From contig NZ_JALOCH010000010.1 of assembly GCF_023227875.1 (NCBI RefSeq), positions 33,839-97,838 of the forward strand: a stretch of DNA of 64,000 nt, read 5' to 3'. Of this stretch, positions 43,577 through 52,397 are shown piece after piece. The notes below the pieces were generated by a model that saw nothing but the letters and a program-made list of their open reading frames with translations, searched no databases and was not told the origin of the DNA. The position numbers and the translations under genes are program-made. Position 1 is the first letter of the stretch; every line of letters starts with the position of its first letter. Origin of the DNA: Methanoregula sp. (GTDB lineage Archaea > Halobacteriota > Methanomicrobia > Methanomicrobiales > Methanospirillaceae).

Positions 43577-44376
43577 AGACGATCATCTATTATTTCACCG
43601 GCACCGGCAACTCGCTTGCCGCTGCAAAAAAGATTGCCGCGGTCCTCGGCGACTGCGAGCTCGTACCGGTTGCCTCGCTTGAGAAGACCCGTGGCGATAT
43701 CACACCGCAGGCAGACCGGGTCGGCATTGTTTGTCCGGTCTATTTTTCCGGCCTGCCGCTCATGGTGGCATCATTTGCGGAGCGCCTGGATCCTGCGGCG
43801 GTAAAGTACCTCTTCTGTATCATGACCCATGGCGGGGGCGGGGAGTCTGCCGCCCTGCGGCAGCTCGACAGTATTCTCCGGAAGCGGCAGGGACGGGGAC
43901 TTGACGCAGGATTTGGCGTAGCCATGCCCGGGAATTATATCCTGATGTATGAACCCATGACGGTTGAGAAACAGCGGGAGATCTTACAAAAAGCGGACAG
44001 CGTAATCGGAGACATCGCGGGCGCCGTAGGCCGGTGCGAGAAACGAAGTCTCCCGTCATCTCTCATCAACCGCGTGCTGTATTCCATCGCGTATCCGTAT
44101 TTCAGGTCCCATGTTCGAAAAGGAGACAAAAAATTCACCGTAACGGATAAGTGCACGGCCTGCGGGACCTGCGTTGCGATCTGCCCGTCGAACAATATCG
44201 AACTGGTCAATGACCGGCCGGTCTGGAAACACCAGTGCGAGCTCTGCTGCGGGTGTATCCACACCTGCCCGGTACAGGCCATCCAGGCCGGACCAAAGAC
44301 TGAATCGTGGGGGCGGTACCGGAACCCGGATATCGCTATCGCTGACCTGAAACAAACGAAGAACCATTCAGACTAA
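43573..44376 (+). CDS. EFR1-type flavodoxin-ferredoxin fusion
   Basis: A 267-residue protein: N-terminal flavodoxin-like domain (IIYYFTGTGNSLAAAKKIA, GIVCPVYFSGLPLMVASFAE) and C-terminal 2[4Fe-4S] ferredoxin (CTACGTCVAICPSNNIEL and CELCCGCIHTCPVQAI). This arrangement matches the EFR1 family of ferrodoxins. It overlaps the flavodoxin stop by 4 bases (ATGA), so it is translationally coupled. It could exchange electrons between FMN and clusters inside one polypeptide. Confidence 0.94.
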   Translation: MKTIIYYFTGTGNSLAAAKKIAAVLGDCELVPVASLEKTRGDITPQADRVGIVCPVYFSGLPLMVASFAERLDPAAVKYLFCIMTHGGGGESAALRQLDSILRKRQGRGLDAGFGVAMPGNYILMYEPMTVEKQREILQKADSVIGDIAGAVGRCEKRSLPSSLINRVLYSIAYPYFRSHVRKGDKKFTVTDKCTACGTCVAICPSNNIELVNDRPVWKHQCELCCGCIHTCPVQAIQAGPKTESWGRYRNPDIAIADLKQTKNHSD

Positions 44377-44388
44377 AAGGAAATTACC

Positions 44389-45147
44389 ATGACAGAAAAA
44401 CCAGAAACCAACAAAGCATCGTCACGCCAGAACATCCGGAAATGGATCCTGATCCTGTCCTTTATCCTTATCCCGGTTACGATCTTCTACATCTCGCCCA
44501 TCATCGTCATGATGGGTGCGGGAGAGGGTGTTGCAACGGGCAGCCTGCTTTTATACATCGCACTCTTCATCCTCTCACTTGTTGTTGCACGGCTCTGGTG
44601 CGGCTGGCTCTGCCCGATGGGAGCATGGCAGGAGATCTGTTCGCCGGTCATTAAGCATACCGTGAAGGAAGGCTGGCGCAACTGGATCAAGTACGGCATC
44701 ACTGCCATCTGGCTGGGCATGCTCGCGTTCACCTTTTTCCAGGCCGGCGGGATCCGCTCGGTGGACCCCTTCTACGGTACCGTGAACGGCATCTCGATCT
44801 CGTCAGTCCAGGTACTGATGATGGTCGGGTTCATCTTTGCCTTCATCATCATCATCGCGTTCATCACCGGAAAGCGCGGGACCTGCCATGTCTTCTGCCC
44901 GATTGCCGGAATCATGGTGGCAGGCCGGAAGATCCGGAACCTGTTCCACTGGCCGGCACTCGGTCTCTCTGCTGACGCCTCCCGCTGCATTGACTGCAAA
45001 AAATGTTCGAAGGAATGCCCGATGGGACTTGACGTGAACAGTATGGTCCGGAAGGATGAGATGGAGAACGCCGACTGCATCCTCTGCGCGAGCTGCGCCG
45101 ATGCATGCCCGAAGGGCGCGATCATGTACGGCGTAATGCGTAAGTAA
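44389..45147 (+). CDS. membrane polyferredoxin, NapH/RnfB-like electron carrier
   Basis: A 252-residue protein with about five membrane helices and the two CxxxCP motifs RLWCGWLCPMGAWQE and GTCHVFCPIAG, characteristic of NapH/CcoG-type quinol- or redox-linked proteins. The C-terminus has two [4Fe-4S] sites, CIDCKKCSKECP and CILCASCADACPKGAI. It probably transfers electrons across or along the membrane. A close paralogue follows immediately. No ribosome site problem; the ATG is preceded by AAAGGAAATTACC. Confidence 0.93.
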   Translation: MTEKPETNKASSRQNIRKWILILSFILIPVTIFYISPIIVMMGAGEGVATGSLLLYIALFILSLVVARLWCGWLCPMGAWQEICSPVIKHTVKEGWRNWIKYGITAIWLGMLAFTFFQAGGIRSVDPFYGTVNGISISSVQVLMMVGFIFAFIIIIAFITGKRGTCHVFCPIAGIMVAGRKIRNLFHWPALGLSADASRCIDCKKCSKECPMGLDVNSMVRKDEMENADCILCASCADACPKGAIMYGVMRK

Positions 45148-45189
45148 AAAGGGCATGGTTATGTGCCGGGTGCATACGAGGGAAGGAAA

Positions 45190-45954
45190 ATGAAGGGTGC
45201 GTTGGCAGGGAGGAGGATCCCGGGATCACACCGGCAGCGGGTGCGCCTTTCCCTCATCATCCTCTCGTTCATCCTTTACCCTGTCACGTTCGCCTACATC
45301 TCCTGCCCGATCATCACCGAGGCGGCAGGGCTCGGGATCGTGACGGGCGGCTTCATTGTTTTAACCCTTCTCTTCCTTGGCTCGCTCGTGCTCGGCCGGC
45401 TCTGGTGCGGGTGGCTCTGCCCCTCAGGTGGCCTGCAGGAGCTGATGCGGTCTCTCTCTGACCCGCGCCTCAGGACAACAAGACTGGACTGGCTGAAATA
45501 CCTCGTCTTTTTTGGGATCTTCGGCAGCATCGGGTACGCGATCTGGTCGGCCGGCGGGCTTTCAAGCATCGACCTCTTCTACCGGACAGAAAATGGCATC
45601 TCGATCCTTGCAGCCGGAGGCGTTGCCGCGCTTCTCGGGCCGGTGATCATTATCATTGTATTTACGCTCATCTTCGGGAGACGCGGGTTCTGCCATACAT
45701 TCTGCCCGTTCGCGCCGATGCTCATGATCGGCCGGAAAATCCGCAACCTGTTCCGCTGGCCGGCACTCCACCTTGCCGCCGATCCCGGCCGGTGCATCGA
45801 TTGCGGGAAGTGTTCGGCGGGATGCCCGATGAGCCTTGACGTGAACGGGATGGTCCGGAAGAATGAAATGGAACAGGCGGAATGTATCCTTTGCGGCGAA
45901 TGTGCGGACACCTGCCCAAAGGGGGCTGTCCGCTATATTTGGGGAGCGAGATAA
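45190..45954 (+). CDS. membrane polyferredoxin, second NapH-like paralogue
   Basis: From the ATG at 45190 (GGAAGG at -9; a GTG nine codons upstream is possible) a 254-residue paralogue of the previous protein, with RLWCGWLCPSGGLQE, GFCHTFCPFAPM, CIDCGKCSAGCPMSLDVN and CILCGECADTCPKGAV. The helices and cluster order are the same, so the pair came from a tandem duplication and has diverged well into the membrane parts. It may form a heterodimer with its neighbour. Confidence 0.93.
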   Translation: MKGALAGRRIPGSHRQRVRLSLIILSFILYPVTFAYISCPIITEAAGLGIVTGGFIVLTLLFLGSLVLGRLWCGWLCPSGGLQELMRSLSDPRLRTTRLDWLKYLVFFGIFGSIGYAIWSAGGLSSIDLFYRTENGISILAAGGVAALLGPVIIIIVFTLIFGRRGFCHTFCPFAPMLMIGRKIRNLFRWPALHLAADPGRCIDCGKCSAGCPMSLDVNGMVRKNEMEQAECILCGECADTCPKGAVRYIWGAR

Positions 45955-45956
45955 CA

Positions 45957-46763
45957 ATGGAGATAAAGAAGGTCCTGGTCATCATGGGAAGCCCCCGGAA
46001 AGGAAATACGTTCCGGGCATGCGAAGAGCTTCGCGGGATCCTTGAGGTGAAACTCAAGGTGGAATTCGAGTATTTCTGGCTGAAAGATGCTGATATTGCA
46101 CCATGCAAAGGATGCCTTGCCTGCTTCTCGCTTGGAGAAGACCGGTGCCCAAGCCATGATGATATACGCATCATCGAAAGGAAGATGGAGGATGCCGATG
46201 CAGTGGTTTTTGCCACCCCGGTGTATGGCATGAACGTGTCCGGCCAGATGAAGATCTTCATCGATCGCTTAAGTTACGTTTTTCACCGGCCGCGGTTCTT
46301 TTCTCAAAAAGCCTTCCTCCTCACGACTGCCGGGATCCTTGGCAATGACGAGGTCCAGAAATACCTGGACACGGTTGCCCGGATCTGGGGGTTCGAGGTC
46401 GCGGGAAAGGCAGGGACGGTGACTGCTGAGCCACTGTCCCGGCGCCAGGTTGAACAGAACCGGAACGTAATTGCCCGGGCAGCGGGAGAATTTATCGCTG
46501 CACTGCAGCGTCCGGTCCGGAGGAGCCCGGGGCTGATGGATGTCATGGTCTTTCATGGGCAGCGTGCAGCGTTCTCCCAGCTTAGGGAAGTGTCTCCCGC
46601 TGATTTCCGGTACTGGAAGGAGAAGGGATGGCTTGACCGTGGCACGAAGTACTTCGTGGATGTGCCGGTCAATCCCGTCTATCATGTTATCGGGAAAGCG
46701 GTCGGCTGGATCTCGGCCCGGCAGATCAAAAAAGATTTGGTGGATAATCCGGGGGTGTCATGA
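45957..46763 (+). CDS. Isf-like iron-sulfur flavoprotein (NADPH-dependent FMN reductase fold)
   Basis: A 268-residue protein starting two bases after the stop of the previous gene. The flavodoxin-like N-terminus (VLVIMGSPRKGNTFRACEEL) binds FMN. The compact Cys motif CKGCLACFSLGEDRC (C-x2-C-x2-C-x7-C) closely resembles the CX2CX2CX5C [4Fe-4S] site of iron-sulfur flavoprotein from Methanosarcina, and AVVFATPVYGMNVSGQMKIF closes the FMN pocket. A C-terminal extension of about 80 residues (YWKEKGWLDRGTKYF) is longer than in Isf. Isf reduces O2 and peroxide in Methanosarcina; here the partner electron source may be the operon's ferredoxins. Confidence 0.88.
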   Translation: MEIKKVLVIMGSPRKGNTFRACEELRGILEVKLKVEFEYFWLKDADIAPCKGCLACFSLGEDRCPSHDDIRIIERKMEDADAVVFATPVYGMNVSGQMKIFIDRLSYVFHRPRFFSQKAFLLTTAGILGNDEVQKYLDTVARIWGFEVAGKAGTVTAEPLSRRQVEQNRNVIARAAGEFIAALQRPVRRSPGLMDVMVFHGQRAAFSQLREVSPADFRYWKEKGWLDRGTKYFVDVPVNPVYHVIGKAVGWISARQIKKDLVDNPGVS

Positions 46764-47371
46764 TGGATGGGATCGGAAGCGGAAAACGGATCCTGGATTC
46801 GGTCTCGGACCGGATCATCGCGATCACGTCGGGACGCATGCTCCTCGCAGCACTGGCCGGTCTTCTCGTAACAGGTTTCCTGGTCAATGGCCGGCCGTTC
46901 GGGATTGCGCAGCTGAAACAGATCACCGGTGGCATAGGGATCCTCGACATGGAAGTCCTCTACACTCCGGAGCAGGCGTACGCGATCCTGACCGCCCTGG
47001 GCGAGTCCGGCCGGGCGTTTTACCTGACGCACATCGTGCCGCTCGACCTCCTCGTCCCGTTCTTCTACGCACTCTTCCTCTCGCTTACGATCAGCTGGCT
47101 CCTGCACCGGTGGCTCCCGGCAGGCAGCCGGTGGCACCGGCTCAACATCGTCCCACTCATCGGCAGCCTCTGCGATTACCTGGAGAACCTCGGTGTCATC
47201 GCGATGCTCATGGCATGGCCGGCGGAGCTCTTTGACATCGCCCGGTTCACGATGGCGGCAGGGCTCCTCAAGTTTTCGTTTTCCGCTCTCGCCTTCTGTA
47301 TTGTTATCGTTGCGATCATCGGCTGGGCTGTCAGTATCATAAAAGTCCGGTGTGGCAGGAGCCCCGCGTAA
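46760..47371 (+). CDS. membrane protein of unknown function in the redox operon
   Basis: A 203-residue protein with about four hydrophobic segments (LLAALAGLLVTGFLV, LDLLVPFFYALFLSLTISWL, LENLGVIAMLMAWP, FSFSALAFCIVIVAIIGWAV). It has no cysteine-rich or catalytic motif. The start ATG overlaps the previous stop (ATGA), so it belongs to the operon. It may anchor or channel for the polyferredoxins, but there is no direct evidence. Confidence 0.82.
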   Translation: MMDGIGSGKRILDSVSDRIIAITSGRMLLAALAGLLVTGFLVNGRPFGIAQLKQITGGIGILDMEVLYTPEQAYAILTALGESGRAFYLTHIVPLDLLVPFFYALFLSLTISWLLHRWLPAGSRWHRLNIVPLIGSLCDYLENLGVIAMLMAWPAELFDIARFTMAAGLLKFSFSALAFCIVIVAIIGWAVSIIKVRCGRSPA

Positions 47372-47389
47372 TAAGCGGGACTGGTGTTT

Positions 47390-48493
47390 ATGGAAGAGAA
47401 CAGCCGCCAGTACCGCGAGATCTTCGACACCACAATCGGGGAGACCATCAGCCAGGCGATCCGGATCATTGCGTCCGATCCGGCGCTGGTCATCCCCGGT
47501 TCGGTCATCCTCCACCACCAGCGGAAGGCGGTGGACGTGCGGAGGAAACACGAGGCGGGCGGGCTTCTCGTCCCGCCGGTCATCATCGCCAGCATCACCT
47601 CGCGCTGCAACCTCGCGTGCGCCGGTTGCTACATGCACGGGCGCCATGAGAAGCCCGTACCGGAGATGGACCCGGCAACGCTTGCCTCTGTTGCTGACCA
47701 GGCCGCGGAACTTGGGGTTTCGGTCTTCGTCATTGCCGGTGGCGAGCCGCTCGTCAGGCAGGACGAGATCTTCCGGATTGCAAAAGCCCATCCCGCGATC
47801 CTGTTCCCGGTCTTCACGAACGGGCTCCTGATAGACGACGCGGTTGCCGAAACGATCGCATCGTGCCGGAACGTCGTCCCCATCATCAGCTTCGAAGGGT
47901 TCCGCGAGGATACCGACTCGCGCCGGGGGGACGGGGTGTATGACCGGTTGCTCGCGACCTGTGCCCGGCTGAAACGCCGGAACATCTTCTTCGGCTGCTC
48001 GGTCACGACCACCCGGGAAAATTTTTCCAGCGTCACGGATGAGGAATTTATCCGGCAGATGAGCGGCGCCGGCGCCCGGGTCTTCACGTTTGTCGAGTAC
48101 GTGCCCATGGAGGCCGGCTCGGAGCATCTCGTCCTGACCCATGAGCAGAAGAACGTCCTCCAGATTGTCCTTGCAGATTTCAACCGGAAATTCCCGGCTC
48201 TCTTTATCGGCTTTCCGGGAGACGAAGAACAGTACGGCGGGTGCCTTGCCGCGGGTCGGGGCTTCGTGCACGTGAGTCCTTCGGGCGACCTCGAACCCTG
48301 CCCGGCAGCGCCGTACTCGGATGCAAACCTTACGAAAGTTCCGTTGAAAGAGGCCCTGCGGTCGCGGCTGCTCGCCCGCTTACGCGAGGAGCCGGAGGTC
48401 CTGGCGGAGACGGAAGGGGGCTGTGCCCTCAGGGCGAACCGGGTGTGGGCAGAGGAACTTCTCTCAGGACCGGATACAACGAAATCCGGATGA
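47390..48493 (+). CDS. radical SAM protein
   Basis: A 367-residue radical SAM enzyme from the ATG at 47390 (a GTG two codons earlier is possible). The cluster motif is CNLACAGCY in IIASITSRCNLACAGCYMHG. GGEPL supplies the SAM-binding strand. The C-terminal half has a SPASM-like Cys pair (GGCLAAGRGFVHVSPSGDLE then PCP) and a final Cys in EGGCALRANRVW, so extra clusters are possible. The substrate is unknown; the neighbours suggest low-potential electrons feed the enzyme. A decayed copy of its last codons lies at 49606-49674. Confidence 0.92.
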   Translation: MEENSRQYREIFDTTIGETISQAIRIIASDPALVIPGSVILHHQRKAVDVRRKHEAGGLLVPPVIIASITSRCNLACAGCYMHGRHEKPVPEMDPATLASVADQAAELGVSVFVIAGGEPLVRQDEIFRIAKAHPAILFPVFTNGLLIDDAVAETIASCRNVVPIISFEGFREDTDSRRGDGVYDRLLATCARLKRRNIFFGCSVTTTRENFSSVTDEEFIRQMSGAGARVFTFVEYVPMEAGSEHLVLTHEQKNVLQIVLADFNRKFPALFIGFPGDEEQYGGCLAAGRGFVHVSPSGDLEPCPAAPYSDANLTKVPLKEALRSRLLARLREEPEVLAETEGGCALRANRVWAEELLSGPDTTKSG

Positions 48494-48564
48494 TTGCAGG
48501 ACTGTTGCAGAGCATACGAACGCTCCGCTCCGTGCGGTCGAAAAAAAATATTCCTTTCACTTCG

Positions 48565-49512
48565 TTATCCGCGCACACCGGCTGTTACGGTCGGAGTTTT
48601 TATGATATCTTCCGCTGTTTTTGTTATACTATTCCAAAAAGTTCCAACTGCATTGAAAATTGAATCAAAGATTGTCTTCTCCCGCACCCCACCGGATACT
48701 GAAGTATCACGAATACAGTCTGTGGAAGCAGGCTCAAACACATACAGGGTCTTCTCGCGAACCCGCGTGACATCCAGCCCGTGTTCAACTAAGGCGGATG
48801 ATCCCGGGCCGACAACCACCGTGGCTGTATCGGACACGGAATGAGTTGCACTGCCGGTGGGGATTTGAAGTGAGAAGTAATCCGGATCCGCGGGATTTTG
48901 GGAATAATGGACCAGGTATACCGTCCCGGTCACTCCTCCCAGCGTGACATCCTTAAGAACATAACCTCCCCGGCATGCGATCTCCTGTTTCACAACCGCG
49001 TAGCCGGAGGTGTCGGGGATGGGGGCAAATGCTCTGCTGTTCGTCCCAACGGGTGCCAGACCGAACACAGCGTTCTCTCCCCACGTGCCATACGCGGGAA
49101 CAGTATAGGTGTAGGGCCCGGTGATCGTATGCAGGATGCCGCCCGGGTAGCGTATTGCAACACGGACACCATCGCCAACTTCGATGTTCCATCCCTCAGA
49201 AACCACGTCACCCCGCGATGCAGAGGTTGTGCTCCCGCCTGCATGGATCTTCACGTGTGCCGGGTCAGAGAGCTGCGCGATGTAGGCGTACGCTGTCGGG
49301 GATGAGAAACTGAGGGCATAGGTGATATACGCGTCGAGGGCCGCATCGACGGTCATGCTGTCCGTGATGCCGGCTTTTTCCAGGTACGATGCCGGGACGT
49401 AATCGCTGAACTGGGCTGCTGAACTGACATCGTTGCGATCAACGAATGCAGCGACAGGTACGGGAACACAGACTGCAATGAGAACCAGGCAGGCAAGGAA
49501 CAATCGGTGCAT
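48565..49512 (-). CDS. secreted protein of unknown function
   Basis: A 315-residue protein with a signal peptide (LFLACLVLIAVCVPVPVAAF). The mature chain looks beta-rich (GDGVRVAIRYPGGILHTITG, GYVLKDVTLGGVTGTVYLVH, TATVVVGPGSSALVEHGLDV) and ends in a helical tail (IFDSIFNAVGTFWNSITKTA). Two cysteines (IACRGG, TDCIRD) could form a disulfide. I do not recognise a family. It points against the radical SAM gene, and the sequence on its far side is a copy of that gene's 3' end, so it appears to have been inserted there. Confidence 0.8.
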   Translation of the reverse strand: MHRLFLACLVLIAVCVPVPVAAFVDRNDVSSAAQFSDYVPASYLEKAGITDSMTVDAALDAYITYALSFSSPTAYAYIAQLSDPAHVKIHAGGSTTSASRGDVVSEGWNIEVGDGVRVAIRYPGGILHTITGPYTYTVPAYGTWGENAVFGLAPVGTNSRAFAPIPDTSGYAVVKQEIACRGGYVLKDVTLGGVTGTVYLVHYSQNPADPDYFSLQIPTGSATHSVSDTATVVVGPGSSALVEHGLDVTRVREKTLYVFEPASTDCIRDTSVSGGVREKTIFDSIFNAVGTFWNSITKTAEDIIKTPTVTAGVRG

Positions 49513-49605
49513 ACCCTCTCTTTCGGGTCAGGTTTTAATAATTTTTTGATGTTTCCGGTTTATTCCCGGATGTTCCCCGGATCCGGAAACCGGTGGGCTG
49601 CTCAC

Positions 49606-49674
49606 GAAACGGAAGGGAACTGTGCCCTCCGGGCGAACCGGGCGTGGGTGCAGGGACTGTTGCGGTCGCAATAA
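49606..49674 (+). pseudogene. copy of the radical SAM gene 3' end
   Basis: The plus strand reads ETEGNCALRANRAWVQGLLR then SQ and TAA, against ETEGGCALRANRVWAEELL in the intact radical SAM gene (about 48408-48470). The sequence 3' of the intact gene, GCAGGACTGTTGCAGAGC at 48495, also matches GCAGGGACTGTTGCGGTC in this copy. Nothing upstream in the frame resembles the gene, so only its last 20 or so codons are present. Confidence 0.8.
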
Positions 49675-50084
49675 TGGGGGCTCTGCCGGGTACTGTTTTT
49701 TGACATGGACCAATCAGGGGGTGCTCTGGAGTGGATGAAGATTCCCCCTCCCTTTACGATAGCAGTGAGGTGGCCCTCGTTTGCGATCCCGACCGGGGCC
49801 CATGGCCGGAAATGTTTGGGGGAATGTGCGGGAAATTTTTTTGGCCGGATACGTGGGGGAAAAAATCAGACGATGCCGGAAAAATTTTAAAAATTATTGA
49901 AAATTAAAAAAAATGAAAGATGTCTCACTCACCAACAACGGTTACGGGAAACCGGGAGTACGGGATGAGTCTCTTCGGACTCCTCAGTTACGTACTCAGG
50001 TCGCCTCAAGCCGGAGCAGGACGATACCCCCGTCGAACCCGGAGGTTGGCACCGGATCCTTTCACTTTCCTGCCGCATCCCGAT
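49675..50084. other. intergenic region upstream of uvrB
   Basis: No convincing gene. It includes A/T-rich CCGGAAAAATTTTAAAAATT (about 49876-49895) of the palindrome family and GAGTCTCTTCGGACTC (a small hairpin near 49967-49985). An open frame joins this region to uvrB, but its sequence does not resemble the UvrB N-terminus. Confidence 0.5.
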
Positions 50085-50085
50085 C

Positions 50086-50098
50086 CCTTTTAATATCA
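50086..50098 (+). promoter_or_regulatory. TATA box of uvrB
   Basis: CCTTTTAATATCA is centred about 27 bases before the GTG start at 50120, so the transcript may be nearly leaderless. Confidence 0.55.
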
Positions 50099-50119
50099 CA
50101 GTCAGAGATCCTAAGCACC

Positions 50120-52054
50120 GTGACTGAATTCCAGCTCGTCTCCAGCTTTGCACCGGCCGGCTCGCAGCCGGAAGCGATCAGGGAGCTGATCAAGGGACTT
50201 GAACAGGACAAACAGTACCAGACCCTGCTCGGCGTCACCGGCTCCGGCAAGACCTTCACGATGGCAAACGTGATCGCCGCAGCGCAAAAACCCACGCTCG
50301 TGCTTGCGCACAACAAGACGCTTGCCGCCCAGCTCTACTCCGAGTTCTGCGACTTCTTCCCGAATAACCGCGTCGAGTACTTCGTCTCCTACTACGACTA
50401 CTACCAGCCCGAGTCCTACATCCCGTCAAGGGACCAGTACATTGAGAAGGACTCCGCGATCAATCCCAAGATCGAGCAGCTCCGGCTCTCCGCCACTGCC
50501 TCGCTCTCGCACCGGAATGACGTGATCGTGGTCGCCTCGGTCTCCTGCATCTACGGCCTCGGCAACCCGGAGAACTACCGGAACATGGGCTTTGAGCTAG
50601 CGGTCGGCCAGAACATTTCGCGGAACGAGATCATGAGCCGGCTCCTTGACATCCTGTTCGAGCGCAACGATCTCGAACTGATGCCGGGCCGGTTCCGGGT
50701 CAAGGGCGACACCATCGACCTCATCCCCGGGTACTTCAACGACATCATCCGGATCGAACTGTTCGGCGATGAGATCGAGCGGATCAGCGAGGTGGACAAG
50801 AACACCGGTGCAAGAAAAGAGCAGATGAAATATTTCTTCGTGTACCCAGCCCGGCACTTCGTCACCCCGGAAGGCGCGAGGAAGACCGCGATTGCATCGA
50901 TCCGGGAAGAACTCGACGAGGTCCTGCCATCGCTCGGGCTGATCGAGGCCCACCGGCTCGAACAGCGGACCCGGTACGACCTCGACATGATCGAGGAGAT
51001 CGGTTCCTGCAAGGGCATTGAGAACTATTCCCGGCATTTCGACGGCCGGAAGGCCGGCGAGAAACCGTACTGCCTGCTCGACTATTTCCCGGACGATTTC
51101 CTGATGATCATCGATGAGAGCCACCAGATGATCCCGCAGCTCCACGGCATGTATAACGGCGACCGTTCGCGCAAGAAGTCCCTGATTGACTATGGCTTCC
51201 GGCTCCCGAGCGCGTACGACAACCGCCCCCTCCGTTTCCACGAGTTCGAGCAGTACATGGGGAACGTGGTCTTCGTCTCGGCAACGCCCGGGGAGTACGA
51301 GCTGAAGAAGTCCGGAAAACCGGTCGAGCAGATCATCCGCCCGACCGGTCTCGTGGACCCGGAGGTCGAGGTCCGGCCCATCGGGGGGCAGATGGACGAT
51401 GTGATCCGCGAGGTGCAGGCCACGATCGCGAGGGGAGACCGCGTCCTTATCACCACGCTGACAAAGAAGCTGGCCGAGGAGCTGTCAGAGTTCCTGGCGA
51501 GCCGGAAGATCCGGACCCGGTATCTCCATTCCGAGATCCAGACCCTGGAGCGGAGCGAGATCATCCGCCAGCTCCGGCTCGGCAAGTTCGATGTGCTGGT
51601 CGGGATCAACCTGCTCAGGGAAGGCCTCGACATCCCCGAGGTCGGCTTCATCGGCATCCTCGATGCGGACAAGGAAGGCTTCCTCCGCGATGCGAGGAGC
51701 CTGATCCAGATCATCGGACGGGCCGCACGGAACGTCAACGCGAAGGTCGTGCTTTACGCGGATAACATGACCGACTCGATGAAGAAGGCGATTGCCGAGA
51801 CGAAACGCCGGCGCACCCTGCAGGTCGCGTTCAACAAAAAGCACCACATCACCCCGCAGACCATCATCAAGCCCGTCAAGGAGAAAGAAGTCGATGTCAC
51901 CGACACAAAGCACGTGCCGAAGCCCGAGATCCCGAACGTGATCATCGACCTTGAGAAGCAGATGCGGGACGCGGCCGAGAGCCTCGACTTCGAGAAAGCG
52001 ATCGCGTTGCGGGACCAGATCAAGAAACTGAACGAGCGGCTCGCCGGGAAGTGA
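50120..52054 (+). CDS. uvrB: UvrB excinuclease helicase-like subunit
   Basis: The start is the GTG at 50120, giving 644 residues beginning FQLVSSFAPAGSQPEAIREL as in other UvrBs; the frame extends to 49913, but without family sequence. Motifs: Walker A LLGVTGSGKTFTMANV, the beta-hairpin YYDYYQPESYIP that clamps damaged DNA, helicase motif DESHQMIPQLHGMY, LREGLDIPEVGFIGILDADK and GRAARN, and a C-terminal UVR domain (DLEKQMRDAAESLDFEKAIA) that contacts UvrC. UvrB loads onto lesions from UvrA and positions UvrC. The last codons of uvrB recur at 55108-55240 and 58968-59039. Confidence 0.97.
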   Translation: MTEFQLVSSFAPAGSQPEAIRELIKGLEQDKQYQTLLGVTGSGKTFTMANVIAAAQKPTLVLAHNKTLAAQLYSEFCDFFPNNRVEYFVSYYDYYQPESYIPSRDQYIEKDSAINPKIEQLRLSATASLSHRNDVIVVASVSCIYGLGNPENYRNMGFELAVGQNISRNEIMSRLLDILFERNDLELMPGRFRVKGDTIDLIPGYFNDIIRIELFGDEIERISEVDKNTGARKEQMKYFFVYPARHFVTPEGARKTAIASIREELDEVLPSLGLIEAHRLEQRTRYDLDMIEEIGSCKGIENYSRHFDGRKAGEKPYCLLDYFPDDFLMIIDESHQMIPQLHGMYNGDRSRKKSLIDYGFRLPSAYDNRPLRFHEFEQYMGNVVFVSATPGEYELKKSGKPVEQIIRPTGLVDPEVEVRPIGGQMDDVIREVQATIARGDRVLITTLTKKLAEELSEFLASRKIRTRYLHSEIQTLERSEIIRQLRLGKFDVLVGINLLREGLDIPEVGFIGILDADKEGFLRDARSLIQIIGRAARNVNAKVVLYADNMTDSMKKAIAETKRRRTLQVAFNKKHHITPQTIIKPVKEKEVDVTDTKHVPKPEIPNVIIDLEKQMRDAAESLDFEKAIALRDQIKKLNERLAGK

Positions 52055-52091
52055 AAACTAAAAAAAAGAAGGTGATTAGGTAAAGTCCACC

Positions 52092-52130
52092 ACTAACCCA
52101 TGGTTAGTATTGAGCCAATTCAGGATTTTT
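52092..52130 (+). terminator. hairpin and T-run after uvrB
   Basis: ACTAACC CAT GGTTAGT (perfect 7-bp arms, 52092-52108) is followed by TTTTTTTT at about 52125-52132. Confidence 0.5.
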
Positions 52131-52149
52131 TTTAAGATTTGCGCTCCGG

Positions 52150-52345
52150 AGAACACAAAAAATGCAGCCCCCCTCTTGCGCCGCCAGTCCCCCGAGGGGG
52201 GATGGGGCGCATTGCGATGCCTCGGTATTACCTGTATCGGGGGCACACACAGGTTGTGGTAATACGGCACTATCGCAACCGGGGGATGCCCGAGCGGCGG
52301 GGGCGGAGGTTTGCCGGAGCCCCCAAGAGCGGTAATGAAATTTTT
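52150..52345. repeat. hairpin-rich element S4
   Basis: A C-rich non-coding stretch with CCCCCGAGGGGG and GTATTACC/GGTAATAC hairpins. In style it resembles S1-S3 but shares less sequence, so its membership of that family is tentative. Together with the terminator it fills the gap between uvrB and aglB; no gene is seen. Confidence 0.45.
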
Positions 52346-52397
52346 GTTTCAGGTTTATCGAACTTTTGGTGGATGTTACACAATCACTAAAAAGAAA

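Noticed and set aside
46682..48271. A 529-codon minus-strand open frame opposite the radical SAM and membrane-protein genes
   Set aside because: Its translation is charged low-complexity sequence typical of GC-rich shadows, and the plus strand carries recognisable genes.
49913..50119. uvrB starting at the ATG at 49913
   Set aside because: The additional 69 residues are unlike UvrB, and a TATA box lies inside this stretch.
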